Shown here: positions 15,675 to 22,970 of the stretch, one piece after another
How positions within the stretch are numbered: the stretch's first letter is position 1
Layout of the letters: each line of letters begins with the position of its first letter
Source: Actinomycetota bacterium
Lineage (GTDB): Bacteria > Actinomycetota > Acidimicrobiia > Acidimicrobiales > CADCTF01
Length of the DNA: 38,216 nt
Assembly: GCA_019348255.1 (NCBI GenBank)
Contig: JAHWJU010000010.1
Span: forward strand, 1-38,216
Direction of reading: 5' to 3'
Translations under genes and position numbers: made by a program
The notes under the pieces: model-generated
Seen by the model: the letters and a program-made list of their open reading frames with translations, nothing else
Database searches by the model: none
What the model was told of the DNA's origin: nothing

Positions 15675-16459
15675 TGGAGCCGCTGGCCGGGGTGGTCCTC
15701 GCCGCCGGCCTCGGCACCCGCCTGCGGCCACTCACCCATCTGCGCCCGAAGGCCCTCTGCCCCGTGGGGAACGTGGCGTTGGTCGACCTGGCGATCGGCC
15801 ACGTCCGTGGCGTCACCGGCGATGTCGCCGTCAACGTCCACGCCCACCGCGACCAGATGCTGGCCCACCTGGGTGCCGCCGGCGTGCACCTGTCGGTCGA
15901 GGAACCCCAGCCCCTGGGCACCGCCGGCGCCCTCGGGCGCCTGCGCGACTGGATAGCGGGCCGGCCCGTGCTCGTGCACAACGCCGACGTTTGGCACCGC
16001 GCCGACGTCGCCGGCCACCTCGTCGCAGGATGGGACGGTCGGCGGATGCGGCTGCTGGCCGTGCCCGCCCCGCCCGGCGCCGGCGACTTCGGCGAGCTCG
16101 TCTACGCCGGCGTCTGCCTCCTGCCCTGGGCTGCGGTGGGGAACCTGGCGGCCGAGCCGTCGGGGCTGTACGAGGTCCTCTGGCGACAGGCCGACCAGGA
16201 GGGCAACCTCGATCTGGTGCGGTACTGCGGCCCGTGGTTCGACACCGGCACACCCGCCAGCTACCTCGCTGCCAACCTGGCCGCCAGCGGCGGGGAGAGC
16301 GTCATCGCCCCCGATGCCCGGGTGGGCGACGGGGCAGAGGTGGTTCGCTCCGTCGTCTGGCCGGGTGCCGAGGTGCAGCCCGGCGAGCGCCTGGTCGAAC
16401 AGATCCGGGCTCCTGGCGGAGTGACCGTGGACGCCTGCGGGGACACATGGGGCAAATGA
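15674..16459 (+). CDS. Sugar-phosphate nucleotidyltransferase family protein
   Basis: A 261-residue protein with a Rossmann-like nucleotidyltransferase fold. The activating loop is [20 protein letters not shown] (about residues 7-26), the G-x-G-T-R-x-x-P-(x)n-P-K signature. Other landmarks are '[12 protein letters not shown]' and 'LVHNADVW' (metal-binding Asp). The C-terminal residues about 205-250 show a short hexapeptide-like pattern ('[23 protein letters not shown]') of a left-handed beta helix, as in GlmU-like or mannose-1-phosphate guanylyltransferases. It is shorter than most relatives, missing part of the region between the metal Asp and the product loop. ATG 15674 overlaps the recG stop. 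Substrate sugar and nucleotide are not predictable. It is probably translationally coupled to the NUDIX gene. Confidence 0.85.
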   Translation: MEPLAGVVLAAGLGTRLRPLTHLRPKALCPVGNVALVDLAIGHVRGVTGDVAVNVHAHRDQMLAHLGAAGVHLSVEEPQPLGTAGALGRLRDWIAGRPVLVHNADVWHRADVAGHLVAGWDGRRMRLLAVPAPPGAGDFGELVYAGVCLLPWAAVGNLAAEPSGLYEVLWRQADQEGNLDLVRYCGPWFDTGTPASYLAANLAASGGESVIAPDARVGDGAEVVRSVVWPGAEVQPGERLVEQIRAPGGVTVDACGDTWGK

Positions 16460-16917
16460 TCCTCCTCTTGCGCTTCGCCGACCGTGCCCGCCGCATCGTG
16501 TGGCGCATCCTCGGCCCCCGGACCATCGGCGTGCGGGGACTGGTCGTGGATCAGCAGGGACGGGTGCTGCTGGTGCGCCACAGCTACGGGCCGCCGGCCT
16601 GGCACCTTCCGGGAGGCGGGGTCAAGCGGCGCGAGGCGCTGGTGGCGGCGCTGCGCAGAGAGCTGGGCCAGGAGTGCGGCATCACCATCACCGCGCCCGT
16701 GCGGCTGCTGGGCACGTACTCGAACCTGCGCGACGGCAAGAGCGACCACATCTCGGTGTTCGTGGTGGAGGGTTGGCACCAGGAGGAGGCCGACGACGCC
16801 GAGATCGCCGGCATCGGGTTCTTCCCTCCCGATGCGCTGCCGGAGGAGGCATCGCCGGGCACGCGGCGGCGGCTGGCGGAATGGGCCGCGGGAGAAGTCA
16901 GCGATTTCTCCTGGTGA
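16456..16917 (+). CDS. NUDIX hydrolase
   Basis: A 153-residue protein. The NUDIX box reads [20 protein letters not shown] then CGI (about residues 51-73), matching G-x5-E-x7-R-E-U-x-E-E-x-G-U except that the first Glu of the EE pair is Gln. One metal ligand may therefore be weakened. Flanking strands '[18 protein letters not shown]' and 'AWHLPGG' are typical. A hydrophobic/basic N-terminus ([19 protein letters not shown]) could associate with the membrane. I chose ATG 16456 because it gives the 4-base ATGA overlap common in this window; ATG 16447 would add three residues. Pairing with a nucleotidyltransferase suggests nucleotide-sugar turnover (inference). The substrate is unknown. Confidence 0.88.
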   Translation: MILLLRFADRARRIVWRILGPRTIGVRGLVVDQQGRVLLVRHSYGPPAWHLPGGGVKRREALVAALRRELGQECGITITAPVRLLGTYSNLRDGKSDHISVFVVEGWHQEEADDAEIAGIGFFPPDALPEEASPGTRRRLAEWAAGEVSDFSW

Positions 16918-16921
16918 GGGG

Positions 16922-16927
16922 TATCGT
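16922..16927 (+). promoter_or_regulatory. Candidate -10 element, gluA (leaderless layout)
   Basis: TATCGT, ending 7 bases before ATG 16935. It fills most of the 17-base gap after the NUDIX gene, so the glu operon may be transcribed on its own. Confidence 0.5.
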
Positions 16928-16934
16928 CCCGCCG

Positions 16935-17681
16935 ATGCCCGAGCAGCCGCTCGTCGTCCTCGCCGGCGTGAACAAGTGGTTCGGGGACCTCCACGTGCTG
17001 CGCGACATCGACCTCAGCGTCGAGCGGGGAGAGGTGGTGGTGGTGATCGGCCCGTCCGGGTCGGGCAAGTCCACGCTCTGCCGCGCGATCAACCGCCTCG
17101 AGCCCGTCCAGGAGGGCACCATCACCATCGACGGCGTTCCCCTGCCCGAGGAGGGCAAGGAGCTGGCCCGGCTGCGGGCCGACGTCGGGATGGTCTTCCA
17201 GTCGTTCAACCTCTTCGCCCACAAGACGGTCCTGGACAACGTCACCCTCGGGCCCCGAAAGGTGCGGAAGCGGTCCAAGGCCGACGCCGAGGCACTCGGC
17301 ATGCAGCTCCTCGAGCGGGTGGGCATCGCGAACAAGGCGCGGGCCTACCCGGCAGAGCTGTCCGGCGGCCAGCAGCAGAGGGTGGCCATCGCCAGGGCTC
17401 TGGCCATGGAACCGAAGGTGCTCCTGTTCGACGAGCCCACCTCCGCCCTCGACCCCGAGATGATCAAAGAGGTGCTCGACGTGATGCTCGAGCTCGCCCG
17501 GGAGGATGGCACCACCATGGTCGTCGTCACCCACGAGATGGGCTTCGCCAAGTCGGCGGCTCGGCGGGTGGTCTTCATGGATGAAGGCCGGATCGTCGAG
17601 ATCGCTCCTCCCGACCGCTTCTTCTCCCACCCCGAAAGCGAACGGGCCCGCGACTTCCTGTCCAAGATCCTGGCGCACTGA
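16935..17681 (+). CDS. gluA: Glutamate/polar amino-acid ABC transporter ATPase
   Basis: A 248-residue ATPase of the polar amino-acid uptake family (GlnQ/GluA). Motifs: Walker [10 protein letters not shown] near residue 38, the Q-loop '[19 protein letters not shown]' characteristic of GlnQ-type proteins, the signature [15 protein letters not shown], Walker B '[14 protein letters not shown]', and the H-loop '[10 protein letters not shown]'. It energises uptake through the two permeases encoded downstream. ATG 16935 is 17 bases after the NUDIX stop, with a TATCGT hexamer 7 bases upstream and no Shine-Dalgarno. The order ATPase, binding protein, permease, permease matches corynebacterial gluABCD. 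Substrate specificity (glutamate, glutamine or another polar amino acid) is inferred from order, not from residues. Confidence 0.95.
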   Translation: MPEQPLVVLAGVNKWFGDLHVLRDIDLSVERGEVVVVIGPSGSGKSTLCRAINRLEPVQEGTITIDGVPLPEEGKELARLRADVGMVFQSFNLFAHKTVLDNVTLGPRKVRKRSKADAEALGMQLLERVGIANKARAYPAELSGGQQQRVAIARALAMEPKVLLFDEPTSALDPEMIKEVLDVMLELAREDGTTMVVVTHEMGFAKSAARRVVFMDEGRIVEIAPPDRFFSHPESERARDFLSKILAH

Positions 17682-17693
17682 CAAACAACAGAA

Positions 17694-17701
17694 CAAAGGA
17701 G
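17694..17701 (+). promoter_or_regulatory. Shine-Dalgarno deciding the gluB start
   Basis: An AAAGGAG-type sequence ends at 17701, directly abutting ATG 17702 and 6 bases before ATG 17708. The spacing favours ATG 17708. The surrounding 26-base gap is unusually A-rich for this window. Confidence 0.75.
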
Positions 17702-17707
17702 ATGCAC

Positions 17708-18700
17708 ATGAAGAGAAGCAGATGGCTCCTGGCGGGGCCGGCGCTCGCACTGGCCCTGCTCGCAGGTGCCTGTGGCGATGATCAGAACCCTGCACTCGAC
17801 AACGGCGGCGGGGGCGCGACCACGACCGAGGCCAAGAAGGCCGCGCCCAAGTTCGACGCGGGCACGACCATGGACACCCTGCAGAAGAAGGGGAGCATCG
17901 TGGTCGGCGTCAAGTTCGACCAGCCCGGATTCGGCCAGAACAACCCCACCACCGGCAAGGTCGAAGGCTTCGACGTGGAGATCGCCAAGCTGATCGCGGC
18001 GGGCATCTTCGGGGGCGATGCAGACGATGCCGAGAGCAAGATCCAGTTCAAGGAGTCGGTGTCGAAGAACCGCGAGCCGTTCATCCAGAACGGTGAGGTC
18101 GACCTCGTGATCGCCACCTACACCATCAACGACACCCGCAAGCAGGTGGTGGACTTCGCCGGCCCGTACTTCGTCGCCGAGCAGGACATCATGGTGAAAA
18201 AGGACGACAACACGATCAAGAGCGTCAACGACCTCAACGGCAAGAAGGTCTGCACCGCCAAGGGCTCGACCTCGGAGAAGAACCTCCGGGCCAAGGCCGC
18301 CAACGCTGACGTGACCCTGTTCGACACCTACTCCCAGTGCGCCGAGGCGCTCACGGACGGACGGGTCGTCGCTGTGACGACGGACAACACGATCCTGGCC
18401 GGGCTCGTGCAGGCCAGCAACGGGGCCTTCAAGCTCGTGAAGGCGCCGTTCAGCGACGAGCCCTACGGCATCGGCCTCAAGAAGGGCGACGACGCCTTCC
18501 GCGACTTCCTCAACGATCGCCTCGAGGAGATCTTCGACAACGGCGAGTGGGCCGAGGCGTTCGAAGAGACTCTGGGCAAGATCGGGCTCGACACGCCTGA
18601 GCCTCCGAAGATCGACCGCTACACCAGCGCCGGTGGGGCAACGGGCACCACGGGCGCCGGCGGCTCCGCGACCACGACGAGCACCACCGCCAAGCCCTGA
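17708..18700 (+). CDS. gluB: Glutamate/polar amino-acid ABC transporter binding lipoprotein
   Basis: A 330-residue exported lipoprotein. MKRSRWLLAGPALALALLAG ends in the lipobox LAGAC. After a short Gly/Thr/Lys-rich linker, the SBP family 3 fold runs from 'GSIVVGVKFDQPGFG' through 'VEGFDVEIAKLIAAGI', 'DLVIATYTINDTRKQVVDFAGPYF', 'LNGKKVCTAKGSTS' and 'AVTTDNTILAGLV' to 'EPYGIGLKKGDDAFRDFLN'. The acidic-amino-acid type 'G-x-T-I-N-x-x-R' segment and two internal cysteines ('KKVCTA', 'YSQCAEAL') resemble GluB/GlnH. The C-terminus is a 25-residue Gly/Thr/Ala tail, uncommon in this family. Two extra codons from ATG 17702 are rejected on Shine-Dalgarno spacing. Confidence 0.95.
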   Translation: MKRSRWLLAGPALALALLAGACGDDQNPALDNGGGGATTTEAKKAAPKFDAGTTMDTLQKKGSIVVGVKFDQPGFGQNNPTTGKVEGFDVEIAKLIAAGIFGGDADDAESKIQFKESVSKNREPFIQNGEVDLVIATYTINDTRKQVVDFAGPYFVAEQDIMVKKDDNTIKSVNDLNGKKVCTAKGSTSEKNLRAKAANADVTLFDTYSQCAEALTDGRVVAVTTDNTILAGLVQASNGAFKLVKAPFSDEPYGIGLKKGDDAFRDFLNDRLEEIFDNGEWAEAFEETLGKIGLDTPEPPKIDRYTSAGGATGTTGAGGSATTTSTTAKP

Positions 18701-19341
18701 GGATCGTCTTCGACAACCTGGGCCTCTATGCCCAGGGAATGCGCACCACCGTCGTGCTCACCCTCACCTCCTTCGCGGCGGCCATGGTGGTGGGCACGGT
18801 GGTGGCCGCGTTCCGGGTCAGCCCCGTGCCGCCCCTGCGGGCGGCCGGGGCGGTCTGGGTGCAGATGCTGCGGAACACGCCGCTCACGGTGCTCCTGTTG
18901 CTGTTCGTCTTCGGGTTCACCAAGATCGGCCTGCAGTACTCCTTCGAGGTCTCCTCCGTCATCGTCTTCGGCGCGTACACCTCGGCCTTCGTGGCCGAGA
19001 CCGTGCGCTCGGGGATCAACGCAGTGGCCAGAGGCCAGGCCGAAGCGGCGCGGGCGGTGGGCCTCACCTTCCCGCAGATCCTGGGGATCGTGGTGCTGCC
19101 CCAGGCGTTTCGCACCGTCGTCGCCCCCCTCGGCAACATCTTCATCGCCCTGACCAAGAACACCTCGATCGCCGCCATCATCTCGGTGCTCGAGCTCACC
19201 GAGGTGGCCGATCGGCTCAACAACGCCACCGCCCGCCCCATCCCGGTGTTCCTGGGCGCGGCGGTGGCCTACCTGGTGCTCACGTTGCCGTCCGGCTTCG
19301 CCTTCGGGTGGCTGGAGCGCAAGGTGGCGATCCGCCGGTGA
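18697..19341 (+). CDS. gluC: Glutamate/polar amino-acid ABC transporter permease, first subunit
   Basis: A polytopic permease of about 200-214 residues with five membrane helices. 'QMLRNTPLTVLLLL' and the coupling loop 'INAVARGQAEAARAVGLTFPQILGIVVLPQAFR' define the HisMQ/GluC family. The first ordinary start codon is ATG 18739. However, the in-frame stretch before it reads RIVFDNLGLYAQGM, which matches the conserved N-terminus of GluC proteins as I remember them. The only plausible start that keeps it is CTG 18697, overlapping the gluB stop as CTGA, the same 4-base overlap used by other genes here. I give that extended form; if it is wrong, the gene begins at 18739 with 200 residues. Confidence 0.88.
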   Translation: MRIVFDNLGLYAQGMRTTVVLTLTSFAAAMVVGTVVAAFRVSPVPPLRAAGAVWVQMLRNTPLTVLLLLFVFGFTKIGLQYSFEVSSVIVFGAYTSAFVAETVRSGINAVARGQAEAARAVGLTFPQILGIVVLPQAFRTVVAPLGNIFIALTKNTSIAAIISVLELTEVADRLNNATARPIPVFLGAAVAYLVLTLPSGFAFGWLERKVAIRR

Positions 19342-20231
19342 CGGCGCCCGTGCTGGCCGACGCACTCGGCCCCCGGGCCCGCCGGCGGGTGGCGCTCGCC
19401 TCAGTGCTGGCGGGCGCCGTCCTGGTGCTGTTGGTGGTGGCGGTCGTGCTGCGGCTGCAGGACACGGGCCAGCTGGACGCCTCCCGCTGGCGGCCGCTGG
19501 CCGAGCCGTCGACGGCCCGCTTCCTCCTCGGAGGGCTCGTCAACACGCTGAAGGTGGCACTCATCGCCATGGGCCTGGCCATCCTGGTCGGCGGCCTCAT
19601 GGCTCTGGGGCGCCTGGCCCGCAACGGCCCCGTCCGCTGGCTGAGCGGCGTCTACGTCGAGTTCTTCCGGGCCGTTCCGTTGTTGCTGCTCATCCTGTTC
19701 TCGGCCCTGGCCCTCCCCAAGTACGGGCTCCGCCTACCTGCTTTCGGCTATCTGATCCTTGCCCTCGTCGCCTACAACAGCGCCGTGCTCGGCGAGATCT
19801 TCCGGGCCGGGATCCTGTCCCTGGAGCGGGGCCAGACAGAAGCCGCGCTCGCCATCGGCCTGGGCTACTGGCAGTCGATGCTGTTCGTGATCATCCCCCA
19901 GGCCGTTCGCCGGATGGTGCCGGCCATCGTGAGCCAACTGGTCACACTGCTCAAGGACACCTCCCTGGGCTTCGTCATCGGCTTGTCCCTGCAGGACCGC
20001 GAGCTGCTCCGGCGCGCCCGTGACCTGGGCGAGTTCTACCGAAACCCGCTCCAGTCCCTGGTGGTGGTCGCTGTGATCTACATCGTCATCAACTTCGCCC
20101 TCTCCCGCCTGGCCCGCTGGCTGGAGGTCCGCCAGCGCCGGCGTTACTCCGCCGGCGCCATCTCGGTGGCCGGCGTGGAGGACCTGGCGGTGGTGACGGC
20201 GGAGGCAGGCGGGCGCATGGGCGGCTCGTAG
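19338..20231 (+). CDS. gluD: Glutamate/polar amino-acid ABC transporter permease, second subunit
   Basis: A 297-residue permease. A cytoplasmic N-terminus is followed by one isolated helix (about 18-40) and a HisMQ-type core of five helices. Family signatures are 'GLVNTLKVALIAMGLAILVGGLMALGRL', 'YVEFFRAVPLLLLILF', the coupling loop 'ILSLERGQTEAALAIGLGYWQSMLFVIIPQAVRRMVP' and 'LVTLLKDTSLGFVIGL'. The C-terminus is a 30-residue soluble tail. GTG 19338 overlaps the gluC stop as GTGA. GluC and GluD form the heterodimeric channel driven by GluA, with GluB delivering substrate on the outside. No terminator-like hairpin is obvious in the 60 bases that follow. Confidence 0.95.
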   Translation: MTAPVLADALGPRARRRVALASVLAGAVLVLLVVAVVLRLQDTGQLDASRWRPLAEPSTARFLLGGLVNTLKVALIAMGLAILVGGLMALGRLARNGPVRWLSGVYVEFFRAVPLLLLILFSALALPKYGLRLPAFGYLILALVAYNSAVLGEIFRAGILSLERGQTEAALAIGLGYWQSMLFVIIPQAVRRMVPAIVSQLVTLLKDTSLGFVIGLSLQDRELLRRARDLGEFYRNPLQSLVVVAVIYIVINFALSRLARWLEVRQRRRYSAGAISVAGVEDLAVVTAEAGGRMGGS

Positions 20232-20277
20232 CGATTTTTCCGGGTGTTGTGACACTTCCGGCCGCCTCGCTGGTTTG

Positions 20278-20283
20278 TACCGT
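20278..20283 (+). promoter_or_regulatory. Candidate -10 element, sigma-factor gene (leaderless layout)
   Basis: TACCGT, ending 8 bases before GTG 20292. An imperfect dyad CCGG-GTGT-TGTG-ACAC-TT-CCGG at 20240-20261 lies about 17 bases further upstream, where a -35 or operator would be. Confidence 0.45.
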
Positions 20284-20291
20284 CGGTGGAA

Positions 20292-20807
20292 GTGGTGCGA
20301 GAAGAGCAGCACGAGGTCCCGACAGCGGATGAGCCTCGCCTGCTGGCCTTCACGCAGCTGCTGGAGGAGGTGGAGCCGAGACTTCGGCGGGCGCTGGTGT
20401 CGGCCTACGGCCCCGACCGCGGGAGGGAGGCGACTGCCGACGCCCTCGCGTGGGCGTGGGAGCACGGCGACCGCCTGAGCGACATCGACAACGTCGCCGG
20501 GTACCTCTTCCGGGTCGGCCAGTCAGCCGCCGGGCGGGCGAGCCGGTGGCGGCGCTTCGAGGTGTGCGCCGACCTGCCCGACCGCGGCGGCCATGGAGAT
20601 CTCCCCACAGGCTGGGACGGCGAGTTGGTGGCTGCGCTGGCCAAGCTCAGCCCGCACCAGCGGGTGGCCATCGTCCTCGTGCACGGCTACGGCTACAGCC
20701 TGGGCGACGCCGCCTCCGTCCTGGGCTGTGGCGTCTCGTCAGTCCGCAATCATCTCGACCGGGCCTTGCGCCGGGTTCGTCGCGAGTTGGAAGGGGATCG
20801 GCAGTGA
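20292..20807 (+). CDS. ECF-like RNA polymerase sigma factor
   Basis: A 171-residue protein. Residues about 15-80 ('LLAFTQLLEEVEPRLRRALVSAYG', 'DALAWAWEHGDRLSDIDNVAGYLFRVGQSAA') match sigma region 2 of ECF factors. Residues about 110-165 ('LVAALAKLSPHQRVAIVLVHGYGYSLGDAASVLGCGVSSVRNHLDRALRRVRREL') match region 4 with its helix-turn-helix. The linker is short, and no SnoaL or other C-terminal extension is present. GTG 20286 is also in frame but lies only 2 bases after the hexamer, so GTG 20292 is preferred. The gene overlaps its downstream neighbour as GTGA, the usual layout for a sigma factor and its membrane regulator. Region 2 is divergent in the -10 recognition segment, so the target promoter cannot be predicted. 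Confidence 0.82.
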   Translation: MVREEQHEVPTADEPRLLAFTQLLEEVEPRLRRALVSAYGPDRGREATADALAWAWEHGDRLSDIDNVAGYLFRVGQSAAGRASRWRRFEVCADLPDRGGHGDLPTGWDGELVAALAKLSPHQRVAIVLVHGYGYSLGDAASVLGCGVSSVRNHLDRALRRVRRELEGDRQ

Positions 20808-22228
20808 ACCCAGGCACCGAGGAACGGCTGCGGGGCCTGGCCCGCGAACTGGATCGTGCCGCCCCGCCGGTGACGCTCGCCGAGGCGGCCCGTCGCCGGA
20901 CCTGCGAGCGGCGGGGATGGACCAGTCGGCGGCGCCCCCTGGTCCTGGTGACAGTGGCCGCTGCCGCGGCGGCGGTGGCTGTGGTGGTCGCCCTCGCCGG
21001 CGGTGACACCGCCAGGCTGAGAACAGGACCGCCGGCGAGCGACCAGGAGGGTGCCCCCGCCCAGGCCCCGCCCACCGAAGTCCCGGCTGCGCCTAGGCCG
21101 CCAGGCCCCGCCGGCCCGGTCGATGCACAGGTCCCTGTCGCCGGCCCGGCCCTGGCCGAGGTGGGTATCGGCGTGATCGACGGCGACCAGATCGTGCTCG
21201 TCGATCCATCGGGCGCGGAGGTCGGGCGGGCCCCGGCCGCCGGCTTCTACCTCCGCAGCCCCCACTGGCGTGTCGGCGTGACGGTGGCCGGCGCAACCGC
21301 GGTGTTGGTCCCCGACGAGAAGCCTCCGCCACCGGCACCTGGCCCGTTCGCCGCCGACTGCATCGACGCGCATGCCTCCGGCGGCACCGTCGTGGCGCGG
21401 TGCGGGTCGTCGACGCCGAACCGGATCGACGTCGCCTCCGGCAGGGGGGCTCCCCGTAAGCTCTCGGGCCCCCCGCCGAGCCGTCCGGGGCAGCCCGAGG
21501 TCGGCCACTGGCGCTCGCTGAGCCTGTCACCGGATGGATCGCTGCTGTTGGCGGAATGGTCGGCAGAGTGCGAGGTCCCGACGGCGTTCTTGATCGACAC
21601 GTCGACCGGCGCCTCGCGCACCGTCACCGGCGAAGCGGGACTCGACTGGCTCGACGCCCCCACCTCCAAGGCGGCCGGCTGGCTCCCCGACGGGCGGGCG
21701 GTGGTGGCGCTGTGGGCGGATGCCTGCGGCACCACCGCCGAGACGCCCGGCGTCTACACCTTCTCGTCCACCTCCGCGATGCGCCAGCCGGACCTTCGGT
21801 TGCTCCACCGCACCTCGGGCGGTGCGCCAGATGTGTTCATCTGGGAGCGTTACGACACCCCTCGGTGGTCACCGCCGCTGCAAGGGTCAGGACCGGGCAC
21901 CGTCCCCATCGCGGCCATCAACCGCTTCCTCCACGAATACCGCCCGCCGTGGGCGGCCAGTGCCGAGCGCGCCGCCGCCGCGTTGCTGGGAGACCTCGAC
22001 GAGGGCGAGGGCGCGACCCGCTCCATGGAGACCACCGGCGGGGAAGCCCAGGTCGTGGTCACCGTCATCGACGAAGGGCTTCCCGACGACTCGATCCGCT
22101 CGCAGCGCTACCGATTCACCTTCACGAGGGGCAGGCGACAGTCACTTCAGCTGGTCGCGGCGGACATCGACTGGCGCTGCCGTGAAGGCCGCGGCCACCA
22201 GGAGTTCTCCACCGAGCCCTGCCTCTGA
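20804..22228 (+). CDS. Membrane-anchored partner of the sigma factor, putative anti-sigma with beta-propeller-like sensor
   Basis: A 474-residue protein. A 45-residue cytoplasmic N-terminus ('EERLRGLARELDRAAPPVTLAEAARRRTCERRG') precedes one membrane helix (about 46-65). A Pro/Ala-rich tether (70-105) follows, then a large extracytoplasmic domain. The outer domain contains 'WRSLSLSPDGSLLLAEWSAE' and 'AAGWLPDGRAVVALWADAC', the S-P-D-G type turns of WD/TolB-like propeller blades. It also contains at least six cysteines that could form disulfides. There is no HxxxCxxC zinc motif, so it is not a ZAS-type anti-sigma. The gene start overlaps the sigma stop by 4 bases. An anti-sigma role rests on topology and coupling, not on homology. 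The stop is 19 bases from a convergent gene's stop. Confidence 0.75.
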   Translation: MNPGTEERLRGLARELDRAAPPVTLAEAARRRTCERRGWTSRRRPLVLVTVAAAAAAVAVVVALAGGDTARLRTGPPASDQEGAPAQAPPTEVPAAPRPPGPAGPVDAQVPVAGPALAEVGIGVIDGDQIVLVDPSGAEVGRAPAAGFYLRSPHWRVGVTVAGATAVLVPDEKPPPPAPGPFAADCIDAHASGGTVVARCGSSTPNRIDVASGRGAPRKLSGPPPSRPGQPEVGHWRSLSLSPDGSLLLAEWSAECEVPTAFLIDTSTGASRTVTGEAGLDWLDAPTSKAAGWLPDGRAVVALWADACGTTAETPGVYTFSSTSAMRQPDLRLLHRTSGGAPDVFIWERYDTPRWSPPLQGSGPGTVPIAAINRFLHEYRPPWAASAERAAAALLGDLDEGEGATRSMETTGGEAQVVVTVIDEGLPDDSIRSQRYRFTFTRGRRQSLQLVAADIDWRCREGRGHQEFSTEPCL

Positions 22229-22236
22229 GCCGACCG

Positions 22237-22259
22237 GAGGAGGGGGTTCATTCCTCCTC
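22237..22259. terminator. Weak hairpin between convergent gene ends
   Basis: GAGGAGG (22237-22243), a 9-base loop, then CCTCCTC (22253-22259). It lies between the anti-sigma-like gene and the zinc-ribbon gene and could act on both strands. It overlaps the last codons of the minus-strand gene, whose acidic tail explains part of the symmetry. Confidence 0.3.
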
Positions 22260-22424
22260 GGGGATCAACAGGTCCCACCGGTCGAGGCAGTCCTCACAGC
22301 GGTAGGTCAAAAGGTCGCCGGGCTGCGCCGGATCTTCCGGGTCGAGCCGGGTCAACAGGTGGCACCGACCACCGCAGTCGATGCAGGTGATGTTGGCCGG
22401 CACCCGCGGCTCCGCCTCCGTCAC
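22248..22424 (-). CDS. Small zinc-ribbon protein
   Basis: A 58-residue protein (VTEAEPRVPANITCIDCGG...WDLLIPEEE). Cys14-x2-Cys17 and Cys43-x2-Cys46 form a probable zinc ribbon, with Cys21 and His22 as extra potential ligands. The rest is acidic. I do not recognise a named family, though such small ribbons are frequent next to housekeeping genes in Actinomycetota. The GTG start at 22424 is preceded by TATCTT with a 7-base gap. The start codons of this gene and rsmD lie only 18 bases apart on opposite strands. Its frame extends upstream through rsmD, but that extension is antisense to a certain gene. Likely a protein- or nucleic-acid-binding module; function unknown. Confidence 0.75.
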   Translation of the reverse strand: MTEAEPRVPANITCIDCGGRCHLLTRLDPEDPAQPGDLLTYRCEDCLDRWDLLIPEEE

Positions 22425-22431
22425 AACGGCG

Positions 22432-22437
22432 AAGATA
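22432..22437 (-). promoter_or_regulatory. Candidate -10 element, zinc-ribbon gene (leaderless layout)
   Basis: TATCTT on the minus strand, ending 7 bases before GTG 22424. It occupies the 18-base spacer shared with rsmD. Confidence 0.5.
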
Positions 22438-22442
22438 CCGCC

Positions 22443-22970
22443 GTGCGAGTGGTGGCTGGTGTGGCCAAGGGTCGTCGGCTGACGGCGCCCAGGGGAGATC
22501 TCACCCGTCCCACCTCCGACTTCGTCCGCGAGGCGGTCTTCGCCACCCTGGGGTCCTACATGGACATCGAGGGGGCGACGGTGCTCGACCTGTTCGCGGG
22601 CACAGGCGCACTGGGCATCGAGGCGCTTTCGCGGGGCGCGGGAGGCGCCGTGTTCGTCGACCACGACCGCCGGGCGGTGGCCGCCATCCGTTCCAACCTC
22701 GCCTCTACGAGCCTGGGGCCGGGGGAGGTCCACCAGGCAGACGTCCTGCGCTGGCTGGACCGGACAGCACACGGGCCGTTCGATCTGGTGTTCGCCGATC
22801 CCCCGTACCGGTGGACGGAGTGGCCCGAGCTTCTGGCCAGGCTCGACGGGAGGCTCCTCGTGCTCGAGGCTGCCTCCGAGCTCCCCTTGGGCGAGCGCCT
22901 CGAACTTCTCAAGGTCAAGCGGTACGGGGATACCTTTGTCACCCTGACCATGCCTCGGAGCCGCCCGTGA
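22443..22970 (+). CDS. rsmD: 16S rRNA (guanine-966-N2)-methyltransferase
   Basis: A 175-residue SAM-dependent methyltransferase that modifies G966 of 16S rRNA in the small subunit. The N-terminus 'VRVVAGVAKGRRL' is the usual RsmD start. It is followed by 'TRPTSDFVREAVFATLGS', the SAM-binding motif 'VLDLFAGTGALGIEALSRGA', and the catalytic 'FADPPY' (motif IV, D/N-P-P-Y). GTG 22443 is the natural start, although GTG 22449 and 22452 are also in frame. No Shine-Dalgarno is visible, and any upstream promoter would lie within the divergent zinc-ribbon gene. The stop overlaps coaD as GTGA. The rsmD-coaD pair is conserved across bacteria. Confidence 0.95.
   Translation: MRVVAGVAKGRRLTAPRGDLTRPTSDFVREAVFATLGSYMDIEGATVLDLFAGTGALGIEALSRGAGGAVFVDHDRRAVAAIRSNLASTSLGPGEVHQADVLRWLDRTAHGPFDLVFADPPYRWTEWPELLARLDGRLLVLEAASELPLGERLELLKVKRYGDTFVTLTMPRSRP

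Noticed and set aside
13428-15731. 767-residue minus-strand frame opposite recG
   Set aside because: RecG motifs are complete on the plus strand; the antisense frame is a third-position GC effect.
20232-20291. Rho-independent terminator after gluD (T5 run)
   Set aside because: The TTTTT at 20235-20239 is not preceded by a stem; the dyad lies after it.
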